Assembly (NCBI GenBank): GCA_018715065.1 | Contig: DVMJ01000008.1 | Coordinates: 1 to 64,000 of the forward strand | Direction of reading: 5' to 3' | DNA from: Fimiplasma intestinipullorum | Lineage (GTDB): Bacteria; Bacillota_I; Bacilli_A; Erysipelotrichales; Coprobacillaceae | Length of the DNA stretch: 64,000 nucleotides | Shown: positions 39,436-48,126 of the stretch, piece after piece | Layout of the letters: each line of letters starts with the position of its first letter | Numbering within the stretch: position 1 is the first letter of the stretch | The notes under the pieces: generated by a model | What the model was told of the DNA's origin: nothing | Seen by the model: only the letters and a program-made list of their open reading frames with translations | Database searches by the model: none | Position numbers and translations under genes: made by a program

Positions 39436-41633
39436 TGGAAACTTTCATTGGACAGATCCATCAGGTGCGTTTCTATTCGAATGAGACCTTCTTTATCGTT
39501 GCGTCTGTCACGACGGAAGAACAGGAACGAGACATTCTGATGACCGGTTATATGCCGGACTATAGTGAACATAAGACCTATCGCTTTGAAGGAGAATTTA
39601 TTGAACATCCCCGTTACGGAAAACAGTTCAAAATTGAAAAGTATGAGGAAGTCATGGCTACCGACAAAGCGGCGATCATTCGGTATCTCGCCAGTCCTCT
39701 GTTTAAAGGAGTGGGCATGACTTTAGCGAGCTGTATTGTCGATACGCTGGGGGATGATGCTTTGAATGTGATCATCGAGCATCCCGATGCCCTGGATCGT
39801 GTGCGCGGCATGAGCGAAGAGCGTAAGAATCATATTTTAGAAGTGCTGCAAAATAAAGATGAAAGCCAGGCAGCGCTGCGCTTTCTGATGGAAAATGGAC
39901 TGACGCTTAAATTAGCCAGCAAAGTCATTGCGGTCTATCCAAAGAATGCTCTGGAAGTCGTTCAGGAAAACCCTTATACGTTAGTGGAAACGGTAGAGGG
40001 GATTGGTTTTAAAACGGCAGATGATTTGGCGATGCACATGGAGATTGCTCAGAATCATCCGTATCGTTTGGACGCCTGCTTAGTGTATACCATCAAACAG
40101 ATGTGTATGAATCAAGGGTGTACCTATGTTTCTTTAGAGCCTTTAAAAAAACAAATGCTTAAGGCCATGCCGTTTTTAAGCGAAGCAGAAGCGCTGGCAG
40201 TCCTGGAGCGTCAGGTGGATAGTGGGACCATTATCCTGGAGGATGAGCGCTATTATCCTAGTACGCTTTATGAAGCAGAACAAAATATTGCCAGCACTTT
40301 ACGCCGTTATATCAATGGTGTTGAGGAGCTCGAATTTGATTTTGATGATGTGGAAGATCAGCTGGTCAAGCTGGAGGAGAAGTGGAATATCGCGTACGAT
40401 GAGAGTCAGAAAGAGGCGATCTATGCTTTCATGGAAAACGATATCTTACTTTTGACGGGTGGTCCTGGGACAGGCAAGACCACCATCGTCAGAGCCATGC
40501 TGGCATTATACAAAAAGCTATTTCCTACTCGTAAGATTGCTTTGGTGGCGCCTACTGGTCGTGCGGCCAAACGGCTCAGTGAAGCCTGTGAGACCCCTGC
40601 CATGACGATTCATCGGCTTTTGAAGTGGGATATTTCGACCGGAATCTTTAATATGGACAAGGAGCATCCAATTGAGGCTGATCTTTTGGTCATTGATGAA
40701 TTTTCAATGGTCGATACCTATTTATTCAGCCAGCTGCTCAATGCCTGTGGACTTGTCAGCAAGATTCTGATGATCGGGGATGAAGCCCAGCTGCCTAGCA
40801 TCGCGCCAGGCCAGGTCCTCTTTGATTTGATCCGTTCCCAGCAGATCGAGTGCGTCAGTCTGAAACATATCTTTAGACAGAATGCCAAGTCCGGCATTGT
40901 GCAGATCTCCCATGCTCTGCGTAATGGCGAATATCAGGATGACCATCTTTTTGAGGTTTATCAGGATATCCACTTCATGCCCTGCCGTGATCAGGATGTC
41001 GTGCGCTTCGTTTGTAAGATCGCTGCCAAGGCACTCAAAGAGGGCTATGATCTTTATGATTTTCAGGTTTTAGCACCCATGTATCAGGGCGTAGCCGGCA
41101 TTGATGCCATCAATGAAGCGCTGCAGAAGATCTTAAATCCGCCTTCTGAAGACAAACGTGAGGTCCGCATCTATCAACATGTGTTTCGTGAAGGCGACAA
41201 AGTGCTGCAATTAAAAAATCGTCCGGATGATAATGTGTTTAACGGCGATATCGGTGAGATCATTGAAATTGAAAAAAAAGATGGGGTACACTATACGCAA
41301 GACCGCCTCATTGTTGACTTTGAAGGAGATATTGTCGAATATACGAGTCAGGATTTCGGTCAGTTAACGCTAGCGTACTGCATGTCGATCCATAAGGCGC
41401 AGGGCAGTGAGTTCAAGATCGTGGTGATGCCTATTGTTCGATCCCATTTGCGCATGCTGCGCAAAAATTTGATCTATACGGGCATGACGCGTGCGAAGCA
41501 GGCTTTATTTCTGTTGGGCGATCATGAAGTCTTTCATTCCGGGATCGATCGCGATGAAGCCCGACGGCAAACCACTTTAACGCAAAAAATGCAGGGCGAA
41601 AGCTCCCTTTCCGTGTATGATTTTATGGATTAG
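39435..41633 (+). CDS. recD2: RecD2-type ATP-dependent DNA helicase
   Basis: 732 residues. N-terminal OB-like and HhH regions (about 1-200, 'VRGMSEERKNHILEVLQN' as a hairpin), then SF1B helicase: Walker A 'LLTGGPGTGKTTIVRAML' (about 337), Walker B 'LVIDEFSMVD' (about 418), 'IGDEAQLPSIAPGQVL', and 'LTLAYCMSIHKAQGSEFKIV' near 650 (motifs V-VI). It is a 5'-3' helicase for repair and replication fork maintenance, not part of RecBCD. It begins within the mnmA stop codon and is followed by a small ORF. Confidence 0.94.
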   Translation: METFIGQIHQVRFYSNETFFIVASVTTEEQERDILMTGYMPDYSEHKTYRFEGEFIEHPRYGKQFKIEKYEEVMATDKAAIIRYLASPLFKGVGMTLASCIVDTLGDDALNVIIEHPDALDRVRGMSEERKNHILEVLQNKDESQAALRFLMENGLTLKLASKVIAVYPKNALEVVQENPYTLVETVEGIGFKTADDLAMHMEIAQNHPYRLDACLVYTIKQMCMNQGCTYVSLEPLKKQMLKAMPFLSEAEALAVLERQVDSGTIILEDERYYPSTLYEAEQNIASTLRRYINGVEELEFDFDDVEDQLVKLEEKWNIAYDESQKEAIYAFMENDILLLTGGPGTGKTTIVRAMLALYKKLFPTRKIALVAPTGRAAKRLSEACETPAMTIHRLLKWDISTGIFNMDKEHPIEADLLVIDEFSMVDTYLFSQLLNACGLVSKILMIGDEAQLPSIAPGQVLFDLIRSQQIECVSLKHIFRQNAKSGIVQISHALRNGEYQDDHLFEVYQDIHFMPCRDQDVVRFVCKIAAKALKEGYDLYDFQVLAPMYQGVAGIDAINEALQKILNPPSEDKREVRIYQHVFREGDKVLQLKNRPDDNVFNGDIGEIIEIEKKDGVHYTQDRLIVDFEGDIVEYTSQDFGQLTLAYCMSIHKAQGSEFKIVVMPIVRSHLRMLRKNLIYTGMTRAKQALFLLGDHEVFHSGIDRDEARRQTTLTQKMQGESSLSVYDFMD

Positions 41634-41674
41634 AGCCATAATAGAAGTGAGCTTAAGACTAGGAAGGTGAGAAT

Positions 41675-41812
41675 GTGAAAAATGCTTTAGGTATCATGAT
41701 GATGACAGGAGCGCTGATGGCTGGATATGCGGTCATGAGTGATCCTAAAACAATGCGCCGCATGGAAAAGAAAGCCAAAGCCATGAAGCGCAAAGTAGCA
41801 CACATGCTTTAA
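41675..41812 (+). CDS. Small hypothetical protein, 45 residues, YrzL-unrelated
   Basis: A 45-codon ORF starting at GTG 41675, with AGGAAGGTGAG 3-9 nt upstream, and a terminator 15 nt after its stop. One hydrophobic helix 'ALGIMMMTGALMAGYAVM' is followed by a basic tail 'TMRRMEKKAKAMKRKVAHML'. It resembles small membrane-bound 'YtxH-like' or DUF3918-type proteins in general shape, but I cannot assign a family. Confidence 0.6.
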   Translation: MKNALGIMMMTGALMAGYAVMSDPKTMRRMEKKAKAMKRKVAHML

Positions 41813-41826
41813 GTCTTGGCCCTGAA

Positions 41827-41856
41827 AGGTCTCTCTTTGGTGAGGGGCCTTTTTTC
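41827..41856 (+). terminator. Terminator after the 45-residue gene
   Basis: Stem AGGTCTCTC/GAGGGGCCT with G-T pairs, followed by T5. Confidence 0.75.
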
Positions 41857-41903
41857 TGTCTAAAAACTAAAAAAGCGGCTACCCTAATTCTAGAGGTGAT
41901 GCT

Positions 41904-42986
41904 ATGGAACGTGAATTTCATATATTGCGCAATATTTCGATGTTTTTTGTTGCATTACTGTTGTTTTATCTGGTGGCAAACTGTTTTGGACTGTTCCACT
42001 TTATCGGTATCCTATTGAGGGCACTGGGTCCTATCTTATTAGGTACTTTCATCAGTTTTCTTTTTGAACCTCTGATCGCCAGACTCAAACAGCGGGGGCT
42101 CTCTCGCAAAGTATCCTGCATTCTGGTTTACCTGAGCCTGACCGGATTGGTCGCTATGATGATCATTGTGGGATTACCGATACTGTATCGTCAAATCAAT
42201 GAACTGATTCGTTCAATCCCGGATCTGATCGCTTATATCCAGTCTTTGGATTTTTCTTTTTTAGAAATCTTTCCTCTGGATGAAATCATCAGTTGGCTGG
42301 TAAGTGAAGGAGGAAGGTATCTAGTCGCTGGGGTAGGCAAATTTTTTTCTTTTTTGACTCTCTTTTCTGTCGGACTGGGAGCATCGTTTTATCTGTCACT
42401 GGACTTTGAACATGTGAAGGATGTCTATTATCGTTTTGCCCCGCGGCGTTATCGTCGGGAATATCGGATCATCTCCAAGAAGATCGGGCATGATGTCTTT
42501 ATTTTTCTTAGAGGCATGCTTTACGATACGATCCTCTTCTTTGCCATGGGATGGCTGGCATTAGGGCTGGCCGGGTTTCCTTATGCCCTGGTCATGGCGC
42601 TGGTGCTGGCTTTAACGAATCTGATTCCTTATATCGGTCCGTATCTAGGCATGCTTCCGCTGGCTGTACTAGGCTTTTCACGCTCTTTGGAGCTGGGGAT
42701 CCTGGCAATTGTGATTTGTTCTGCCCTGCAGTATATCGAAGCGAATCTTGTCAGCCCTCTGATCATGAAAAATGCGCTGCGCCTGCATCCGGTCGTCGGT
42801 ATTTTCGGGATATACATCTTCGGCTCTCTGCTAGGGGTAGTAGGCATGATCTTTTCAAGTTTGATCATGCATTGTCTCTTGATCATCTATCAGGATTTTT
42901 TGAAGCCGATAATTTTAGATGTAAAGCTTGAAAAGAATGGGCAAATAGTCTATAATTGTGATGAAATCGACGAGAAAGACGAGTAA
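41904..42986 (+). CDS. AI-2E family transporter (YdbI/YtvI-like permease)
   Basis: 360 residues, about eight transmembrane helices. The start 'NISMFFVALLLFYLVANCFG', 'ALGPILLGTFISFLFEPLIA' and 'ALTNLIPYIGPYLGMLPLAV' with 'IEANLVSPLIMKNALRLHPV' are the AI-2E/UPF0118 family signature. Members export or exchange small solutes or ions; despite the name, AI-2 transport is proven for few. AGAGGTGATGCT precedes the ATG. The promoter of the alaS leader lies inside its last codons. Confidence 0.87.
   Translation: MEREFHILRNISMFFVALLLFYLVANCFGLFHFIGILLRALGPILLGTFISFLFEPLIARLKQRGLSRKVSCILVYLSLTGLVAMMIIVGLPILYRQINELIRSIPDLIAYIQSLDFSFLEIFPLDEIISWLVSEGGRYLVAGVGKFFSFLTLFSVGLGASFYLSLDFEHVKDVYYRFAPRRYRREYRIISKKIGHDVFIFLRGMLYDTILFFAMGWLALGLAGFPYALVMALVLALTNLIPYIGPYLGMLPLAVLGFSRSLELGILAIVICSALQYIEANLVSPLIMKNALRLHPVVGIFGIYIFGSLLGVVGMIFSSLIMHCLLIIYQDFLKPIILDVKLEKNGQIVYNCDEIDEKDE
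42928..42956 (+). promoter_or_regulatory. Promoter of the alaS T-box, inside the AI-2E gene
   Basis: TTGAAA (42928-42933), 17-nt spacer, TATAAT (42951-42956). It is the only good promoter before the T-box and is fully inside the AI-2E coding region. Confidence 0.8.
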
Positions 42987-42989
42987 AGC

Positions 42990-43166
42990 AGAACTGGTCA
43001 GATAGAGAGCAGGCGGTTGGTGGAAGCTTGCCAAGGTGTTGCTTGAAGCTACTTTTGAGAGTGACTAATCCTCACCGCTAGCCCCGTTAAGGCAAGAGCT
43101 GCACGCATCGCGTGAAATAGGATGGTACCGCGCACAGTCGTTCCTAAGTGGAAGGACTTTTTTTAT
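42990..43166 (+). promoter_or_regulatory. T-box leader of alaS, specifier GCT (Ala)
   Basis: Stem I with the GGTGG AG-bulge/K-turn elements begins near 42995. The specifier is GCT at 43048-43050 in 'GAAGCTAC', an Ala codon matching the downstream gene. The T-box core TGGTACCGCG lies at 43123-43132, followed by the terminator stem AGTCGTTCC/GGAAGGACT and T7 (43135-43165). Uncharged tRNA-Ala should stabilise the antiterminator and allow alaS transcription. Confidence 0.93.
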
Positions 43167-43188
43167 TTGAGGAAGGGAGTATGTAAAA

Positions 43189-45801
43189 ATGAAACACTTA
43201 ACAGGAAATGAAACCAGACAGTTGTTTTTGGATTTCTTTCAAAGCAAAGGGCATGCTGTTGAACCAAGCATGTCACTGATTCCAGTGGATGATCCTACTT
43301 TATTATGGATCAATGCCGGTGTCGCAGCCATCAAGAAATATTTTGATGGCACTAAAAAACCGGAAAATCCACGTATTACGAATGCCCAAAAATCGATTCG
43401 TACCAACGATATCGAAAATGTCGGCGTGACAGCCAGACATCACACTTTTTTTGAGATGCTGGGCAATTTCTCCATTGGTGACTATTTTAAGAAGGAAGCC
43501 ATCAGCTTTGCCTGGGAATTTTTAACGAGCCCAGAGTGGCTGGATTTTGATAAAGAGAAGCTTTATATCACTGTCCATGATCGTGATGAAGAAGCATATG
43601 CCTACTGGATCAAGGAAGGTGTGGATCCTAAGCATATTTTGAAAACACCGAATAACTTCTGGGAGATCGGTGAAGGTCCATGTGGTCCGGATTCGGAGAT
43701 CTTTTATGACCGTGGGGAAAAATATGACCCAGACCATTTGGGTGAACGTCTGTTCTTTGAAGAACTGGAAAACGATCGCTATGTGGAAATCTGGAATCTG
43801 GTTTTCTCTCAGTATAACGCAAAACCGGGCATTCCAAGAGAGCAGTATGAAGAATTGCCGCACAAGAATATCGATACCGGTATGGGTCTGGAACGTTTAG
43901 TCAGCATTATCCAGGAAGGTGAGACCAATTTTGATACAGATTTCTTCCTGCCTATTATTGAGGTAACGGAAAAGAAAGCAAAGATCAGCTATGCCGAAGA
44001 TAAGATGGCTTATCGCGTGATCGCTGACCATATTCGTACGGTAACATTTGCTTTAGCGGATGGTGCCTCATTCTCCAATGAGGGACGTGGTTATGTTTTA
44101 AGACGTATTTTAAGAAGAGCGGTTCGCTTTGGCAAGAAGATTGGCATTCAGGGTTCATTCATGTATGAACTGGTAGAAACAGTCAGTGAGATAATGAAGG
44201 ATTATTATGCTTATCTGCCTGAGAAGGTCTCTTATATCAGTCAGCTGGTAAAGATTGAGGAAGAAAAATTTCATTCGACCTTGGCCGATGGGGAAAAGAT
44301 GCTCTCAGAGATGCTGGAGAAGAATTCCAGTGGTATCATCGAAGGAAAAGATGCTTTCAAATTATACGATACTTATGGTTTCCCGTTTGAATTGACTGTG
44401 GAAATTGCTTCTGAAAAGGGCATTCAGGTTGATGAAGAGGGATTCCATGTAGCCATGTCTAGACAAAGAGAAATGGCCAAAAATGCGCGTGGTAAAGTTG
44501 AATCCATGGGTAGTCAGAATGCGGAACTGATGGACTTTACTGAACCAAGCAGCTTCAGCTATGATGAGATGACAACAGAAGGAAAAGTGATTGCGCTGTT
44601 TAAAGACGGACATCGTGTTGAGACGTTATCTGAGGAAGGCGATATCATCCTGGATCATACGAATTTCTATGCAGAAATGGGTGGTCAGTGTGCGGATACC
44701 GGTCGCGTTTCTAACTGCAATTTCGAAGCTGCAGTCAACCAGGTGGTCAATGCGCCTAATAAGCAGCATATGCTGCATGTGACTGAGGTGAGCGGCACAG
44801 TGCATGTCGGTGACAAGCTTTACCAGGCCATTGATGTTGAAAAACGTCTGAAGACACAATGCAACCATACCGCAACGCATATCTTACAAAGAGCCCTGCA
44901 GGATGTAGTTGGCAGCCATGTCAGCCAGGCCGGTTCTTATGTGGATGATGAGCGCCTGCGTTTTGACTTTACACATTATGAAAAGCTTTCTGATGAGGTA
45001 TTGAATGAAATTGAAAGACGCGTCAATACCGAGATCTTCAAAGGCGATCGGGTTGATATAGAAGAAATGAGCATGGATGAAGCGAAGCAGAAAGGCGCCA
45101 TGGCGCTTTTCACAGAAAAGTATGGTTCTGTTGTCCGTGTAGTTTCAGTCGGTGACTATTCCGTTGAATTATGTGGTGGCTGTCATGTACAGCGTTCCAG
45201 TGATATTGGCTTATTCAGAATTGTTTCTGAGGAAAGTATCGGTTCAGGGATCCGTCGTATCGAAGCTGTGACAGGTATGCAAGCTTATCAGAGTTTCAAA
45301 GATACAGAGCAATTATTGACGAATTGTCAGACGGCGCTCAAAGCCGGCAACGTGAAGCAGATTGGCGAGAAACTGACGGCTTTACTTGAAGAAGTGTCAC
45401 TGCTGCGTAAAGAGAATGCTGCTTATCAGGAAAAATTAAATGCCCTGGAAGCTAAAGCGGCACTCAAAGATGTGGAAATGATCGGTGACATCCCATTTTT
45501 ATCTGTCTCAAGTCAGGAAACAGAGAATCAGGCCTTGAAGAGTCTGGTGTTCAGCTATCGTGATTCCTTAGGGACTGGTGTCATCCTGTTGACCAGTCAG
45601 AATCAGGATCGGTTATCATATTTTGTAGGCGTGACCAAGGATCTTGTCGCCAAAGGCATTAAGGCCGGAGACTTAGTCAAAGCCATCAATCAGGCCGTAG
45701 ATGGTCGCGGCGGCGGAAAGCCTGATTTTGCTCAAGGCGGTACAAAAGCAGCCGATAAGCAAAATGAATTACTTTTTGCATTAAAAAATGCTTTACAGTA
45801 G
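43189..45801 (+). CDS. alaS: Alanyl-tRNA synthetase AlaS
   Basis: 870 residues, full length. Catalytic core: 'ETRQLFLDFFQSKGHAV', 'RHHTFFEMLGNFSIGDYFKK' (motif 2, about 83), 'NIDTGMGLERLVSI' (motif 3). Editing domain: 'CNHTATHILQRAL' (HxxxH, about 560) and 'ELCGGCHVQRSSDIGLF' (CxxxH, about 662). A C-terminal DHHA1 domain from about 730. It charges tRNA-Ala and deacylates mischarged Ser/Gly. Under T-box control. ribosome site AGGAAGGGAG. The following genes ireB-ruvX-DUF1292 keep the order of B. subtilis. Confidence 0.97.
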   Translation: MKHLTGNETRQLFLDFFQSKGHAVEPSMSLIPVDDPTLLWINAGVAAIKKYFDGTKKPENPRITNAQKSIRTNDIENVGVTARHHTFFEMLGNFSIGDYFKKEAISFAWEFLTSPEWLDFDKEKLYITVHDRDEEAYAYWIKEGVDPKHILKTPNNFWEIGEGPCGPDSEIFYDRGEKYDPDHLGERLFFEELENDRYVEIWNLVFSQYNAKPGIPREQYEELPHKNIDTGMGLERLVSIIQEGETNFDTDFFLPIIEVTEKKAKISYAEDKMAYRVIADHIRTVTFALADGASFSNEGRGYVLRRILRRAVRFGKKIGIQGSFMYELVETVSEIMKDYYAYLPEKVSYISQLVKIEEEKFHSTLADGEKMLSEMLEKNSSGIIEGKDAFKLYDTYGFPFELTVEIASEKGIQVDEEGFHVAMSRQREMAKNARGKVESMGSQNAELMDFTEPSSFSYDEMTTEGKVIALFKDGHRVETLSEEGDIILDHTNFYAEMGGQCADTGRVSNCNFEAAVNQVVNAPNKQHMLHVTEVSGTVHVGDKLYQAIDVEKRLKTQCNHTATHILQRALQDVVGSHVSQAGSYVDDERLRFDFTHYEKLSDEVLNEIERRVNTEIFKGDRVDIEEMSMDEAKQKGAMALFTEKYGSVVRVVSVGDYSVELCGGCHVQRSSDIGLFRIVSEESIGSGIRRIEAVTGMQAYQSFKDTEQLLTNCQTALKAGNVKQIGEKLTALLEEVSLLRKENAAYQEKLNALEAKAALKDVEMIGDIPFLSVSSQETENQALKSLVFSYRDSLGTGVILLTSQNQDRLSYFVGVTKDLVAKGIKAGDLVKAINQAVDGRGGGKPDFAQGGTKAADKQNELLFALKNALQ

Positions 45802-45860
45802 ATATTTTTCCTAAAATGATGTAAACTTAGGATAGGTGATTTCAGAAAGGAGATGATTTT

Positions 45861-46127
45861 GTGAGGAAACGGGATGTTTCAAAAACGATGATCTTTAGTT
45901 CAGAGGATATTAAGCGTGAAGTCATTCGGTCTAACTTGCAAACTGTATTTTCAGCTTTACAGGAGAAAGGATATAACGCGGTGCATCAGATCGCAGGGTA
46001 TCTGATCTCAAATGACCCAGCTTACATTTCCAGCCACAAAGGCGCACGTTCAATCATCCAACAAATTGACCGTGATGAAATCATTGAGGAGCTTGTGAAA
46101 TCATATATGGAGGATCGCCATGAATAA
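45861..46127 (+). CDS. ireB: IreB family regulatory phosphoprotein (UPF0297, YrzL-like)
   Basis: 88 residues. 'DVSKTMIFS', 'IKREVIRSNLQTVFSALQEK' and 'GYNAVHQIAGYLISNDPAYI' match UPF0297/IreB. In Enterococcus, IreB is phosphorylated on Thr by the PASTA kinase IreK and modulates beta-lactam tolerance. A Thr is present near the N-terminus, but the exact site is not shown by sequence. The start is GTG 45861 with AAAGGAGATG 5-9 nt upstream. It overlaps ruvX by 8 nt. Confidence 0.92.
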   Translation: MRKRDVSKTMIFSSEDIKREVIRSNLQTVFSALQEKGYNAVHQIAGYLISNDPAYISSHKGARSIIQQIDRDEIIEELVKSYMEDRHE

Positions 46128-46548
46128 AATCATGGGTTTGGATTTAGGTTCAAAAACGGTGGGAATTGCCCTTTCGGATCTGCTGGGCATGATTGCACAT
46201 GGGCTGGAGACATATCGCTTCAAGGAAGATGATTATGACCAGGCACTCAAGCATGTGCTGGAAATCGCGAAGAGAGAAAATGTCCATACAGTGGTGTTGG
46301 GACTTCCCAAACATATGAATGGAGACCTGGGTGAGCGGGCTGAAATATCCATACGATTTAAGGAACGCTTAGAACAGGCCAACTCTGGCTTAGAGGTCAT
46401 CCTGGTTGATGAAAGATTGACAACCAAGGTGGCTGAGCAAAGTCTGATCTTTGCCGATGTATCAAGAAAAAAACGCAAGCAGGTCATCGATAAAATGGCG
46501 GCGGTAGCCATTCTGCAAAGCTACCTCGATGCCCATTCGCATGCCTGA
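46120..46548 (+). CDS. ruvX: Holliday junction resolvase RuvX (YqgF)
   Basis: 142 residues, RNase H fold. 'IMGLDLGSKTVGIALSDLLG' with the first catalytic Asp, 'VVLGLPKHMNGDLGERA', and 'VILVDERLTTKVAEQSL' with the acidic DER motif are typical. It matures pre-16S rRNA 5' end in E. coli and was named for junction resolution; both roles are reported. It overlaps ireB and precedes the DUF1292 gene by 20 nt. Confidence 0.93.
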   Translation: MNKIMGLDLGSKTVGIALSDLLGMIAHGLETYRFKEDDYDQALKHVLEIAKRENVHTVVLGLPKHMNGDLGERAEISIRFKERLEQANSGLEVILVDERLTTKVAEQSLIFADVSRKKRKQVIDKMAAVAILQSYLDAHSHA

Positions 46549-46568
46549 CGATCTGGAGGATAACAACT

Positions 46569-46952
46569 ATGGATTCAAATAATATTGTGATTGTCGATGA
46601 AAACGGCAAGGAACAGAGTTTTGAAATTCTTTTCACTTTTACCAATGAGCAAACAGGAAGATCGTATGTTCTCTACTATGATCCAGAGGAAGATGAACCT
46701 GGGGTCACGGCTTCCATCTATGATGAAGTGGGCAATCTGTTTGCCATCGAATCCCCTGAAGAATGGGATATGATCAGTGATGTTTTTGACAGCTTTATGT
46801 CTCAGGATGAAGAGGGCTGTCACTGTGGCGGTCAGTGCCAGCATGACCATGAAGGTGGCTGTTGTGGCCAGCATGCACATGGGGAAGGCTGCTGCCATGA
46901 ACATAACAAGACAGAAATCTGTGAAGGCGAAGAGGACGAATGTTGCGATTAA
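46569..46952 (+). CDS. DUF1292 (UPF0473, YrzB-like) protein with His/Cys-rich tail
   Basis: 127 residues. The first about 80 are DUF1292: 'NIVIVDENGKEQSFEILFTF', 'RSYVLYYDPEED', 'SPEEWDMISDVFDSFM'. The last 45 are not typical: a run with 'CHCGGQCQHDHEGGCCGQHA' followed by more Cys/His and an acidic end with two Cys. In all about 12 Cys and 9 His lie in this tail, which suggests metal binding or storage. Family function is unknown. Last of the ireB-ruvX-DUF1292 set; a strong terminator follows. Confidence 0.88.
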   Translation: MDSNNIVIVDENGKEQSFEILFTFTNEQTGRSYVLYYDPEEDEPGVTASIYDEVGNLFAIESPEEWDMISDVFDSFMSQDEEGCHCGGQCQHDHEGGCCGQHAHGEGCCHEHNKTEICEGEEDECCD

Positions 46953-46957
46953 AAGAT

Positions 46958-46990
46958 AAGAATCATGAGAATTTCTCATGATTCTTTTTT
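46958..46990 (+). terminator. Terminator of the alaS-ireB-ruvX-DUF1292 block
   Basis: A 13-bp stem AAGAATCATGAGA/TCTCATGATTCTT with a short loop and T6. Confidence 0.92.
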
Positions 46991-47006
46991 CATCTCACCT
47001 TTTTGT

Positions 47007-47035
47007 TTTACAATCCGCTAAAATTTGCGTATAAT
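47007..47035 (+). promoter_or_regulatory. Promoter of the mltG-greA block
   Basis: TTTACA (47007-47012), 17-nt spacer, TATAAT (47030-47035), 42 nt before the mltG start. Confidence 0.8.
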
Positions 47036-47076
47036 GAAAACGATAAGGGGGTGCAGCAATCTTTGATTGTGTGTTT

Positions 47077-48126
47077 ATGAAAAAGAAAAATAAATTAAAA
47101 ATCATACTCATCGCTTTTCTGACTGTCGTGATTCTGGTACTGGGCAGCCTTGTTTTTTATCACGAAAGTCTGAAAGGGACAGGCAGCCAGGATGAGGTGG
47201 TGACCATTACGGTTGAAGAAGGTATGAGCTTTAATGCCTTGCTGGATGAACTGAAAGCACATGACTTGATTCGAAATACGATGGTTGCTAAAATCTATCT
47301 GCGCTTAAATACCTTGAATACGCTCAAAGCGAATACTTATAGTTTGAATAAGGCCATGGGTACTGAAGAAATATTACGTATCGTGACAGAAGGCGATTTT
47401 AATTATCTGGAAAAGACAAATCTGCTGGTTCAAGAAGGATTGACTATTCCAGAAGTAGCCAGTCGCGTGGCTGAGGTCACGGGAGCCAGCCAGGAAGAAG
47501 TGCTGGCCAAATGGGCAGATCCAAGCTACCTGAATGAGTTGATCAATACATATTGGTTCTTAGATGACACTATTTTACAGGAAGGCATCTTATATCCTTT
47601 GGAAGGCTATCTCTATCCGGAGACCTACATCATCACATCAACGAACCCAACCATTGAAGAGTGTACGCAGATGATGCTGGATATGACCGATCAGCATTTG
47701 AGTACTTATCGTGAGGATATTGCAAATATGAACTGGACGGTCCATGAGTTTTTGACCATGGCCAGCATTATTGAACGTGAAGGACAAAATGAGACGGATT
47801 ACCCTAAAATTGCCGGCGTCTTTATGAACCGTTTGAATAGCAGAATGCTTTTACAAAGTGATATTACTGTTCTTTATGCGTTAGGCAGGACCGGCGTGGA
47901 TGTTTCCTATGCTGATCTGCAGACGGATTCGCCTTATAATACTTATATGTATGAAGGCTTACCAATCGGGCCTATCAGTAATGTCTCCGACCCGATCATG
48001 AATGCGTTGGTTCATTATGAACATCATGATTATTATTATTTCTATGCCACACCGGATGGTGAGGTTCTCTATGCGACGACCCTCGCGGAGCATGAGGAAA
48101 ATGTCAGAAATCATCCATGGTCATAA
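47077..48126 (+). CDS. mltG: Endolytic murein transglycosylase MltG
   Basis: 349 residues. One N-terminal membrane anchor (about 6-27, 'IILIAFLTVVILVLGSLVFY'), a LysM-like region (about 50-110), and the YceG catalytic domain with 'MASIIEREGQNETDYPKIAG' holding the catalytic Glu at about 230, and 'SPYNTYMYEGLPIGPISNVS'. It cuts nascent glycan strands inside the membrane-proximal wall and sets strand length. The ribosome site GGGGGTG is unusually far (about 24 nt) from ATG 47077; GTG 47071 is 17 nt away, so the start is not settled. It overlaps trmR by 10 nt. Confidence 0.92.
   Translation: MKKKNKLKIILIAFLTVVILVLGSLVFYHESLKGTGSQDEVVTITVEEGMSFNALLDELKAHDLIRNTMVAKIYLRLNTLNTLKANTYSLNKAMGTEEILRIVTEGDFNYLEKTNLLVQEGLTIPEVASRVAEVTGASQEEVLAKWADPSYLNELINTYWFLDDTILQEGILYPLEGYLYPETYIITSTNPTIEECTQMMLDMTDQHLSTYREDIANMNWTVHEFLTMASIIEREGQNETDYPKIAGVFMNRLNSRMLLQSDITVLYALGRTGVDVSYADLQTDSPYNTYMYEGLPIGPISNVSDPIMNALVHYEHHDYYYFYATPDGEVLYATTLAEHEENVRNHPWS

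Noticed and set aside
43522..44880. Several ORFs of 60-113 codons opposite alaS
   Set aside because: Shadow frames of a long conserved gene without ribosome sites.
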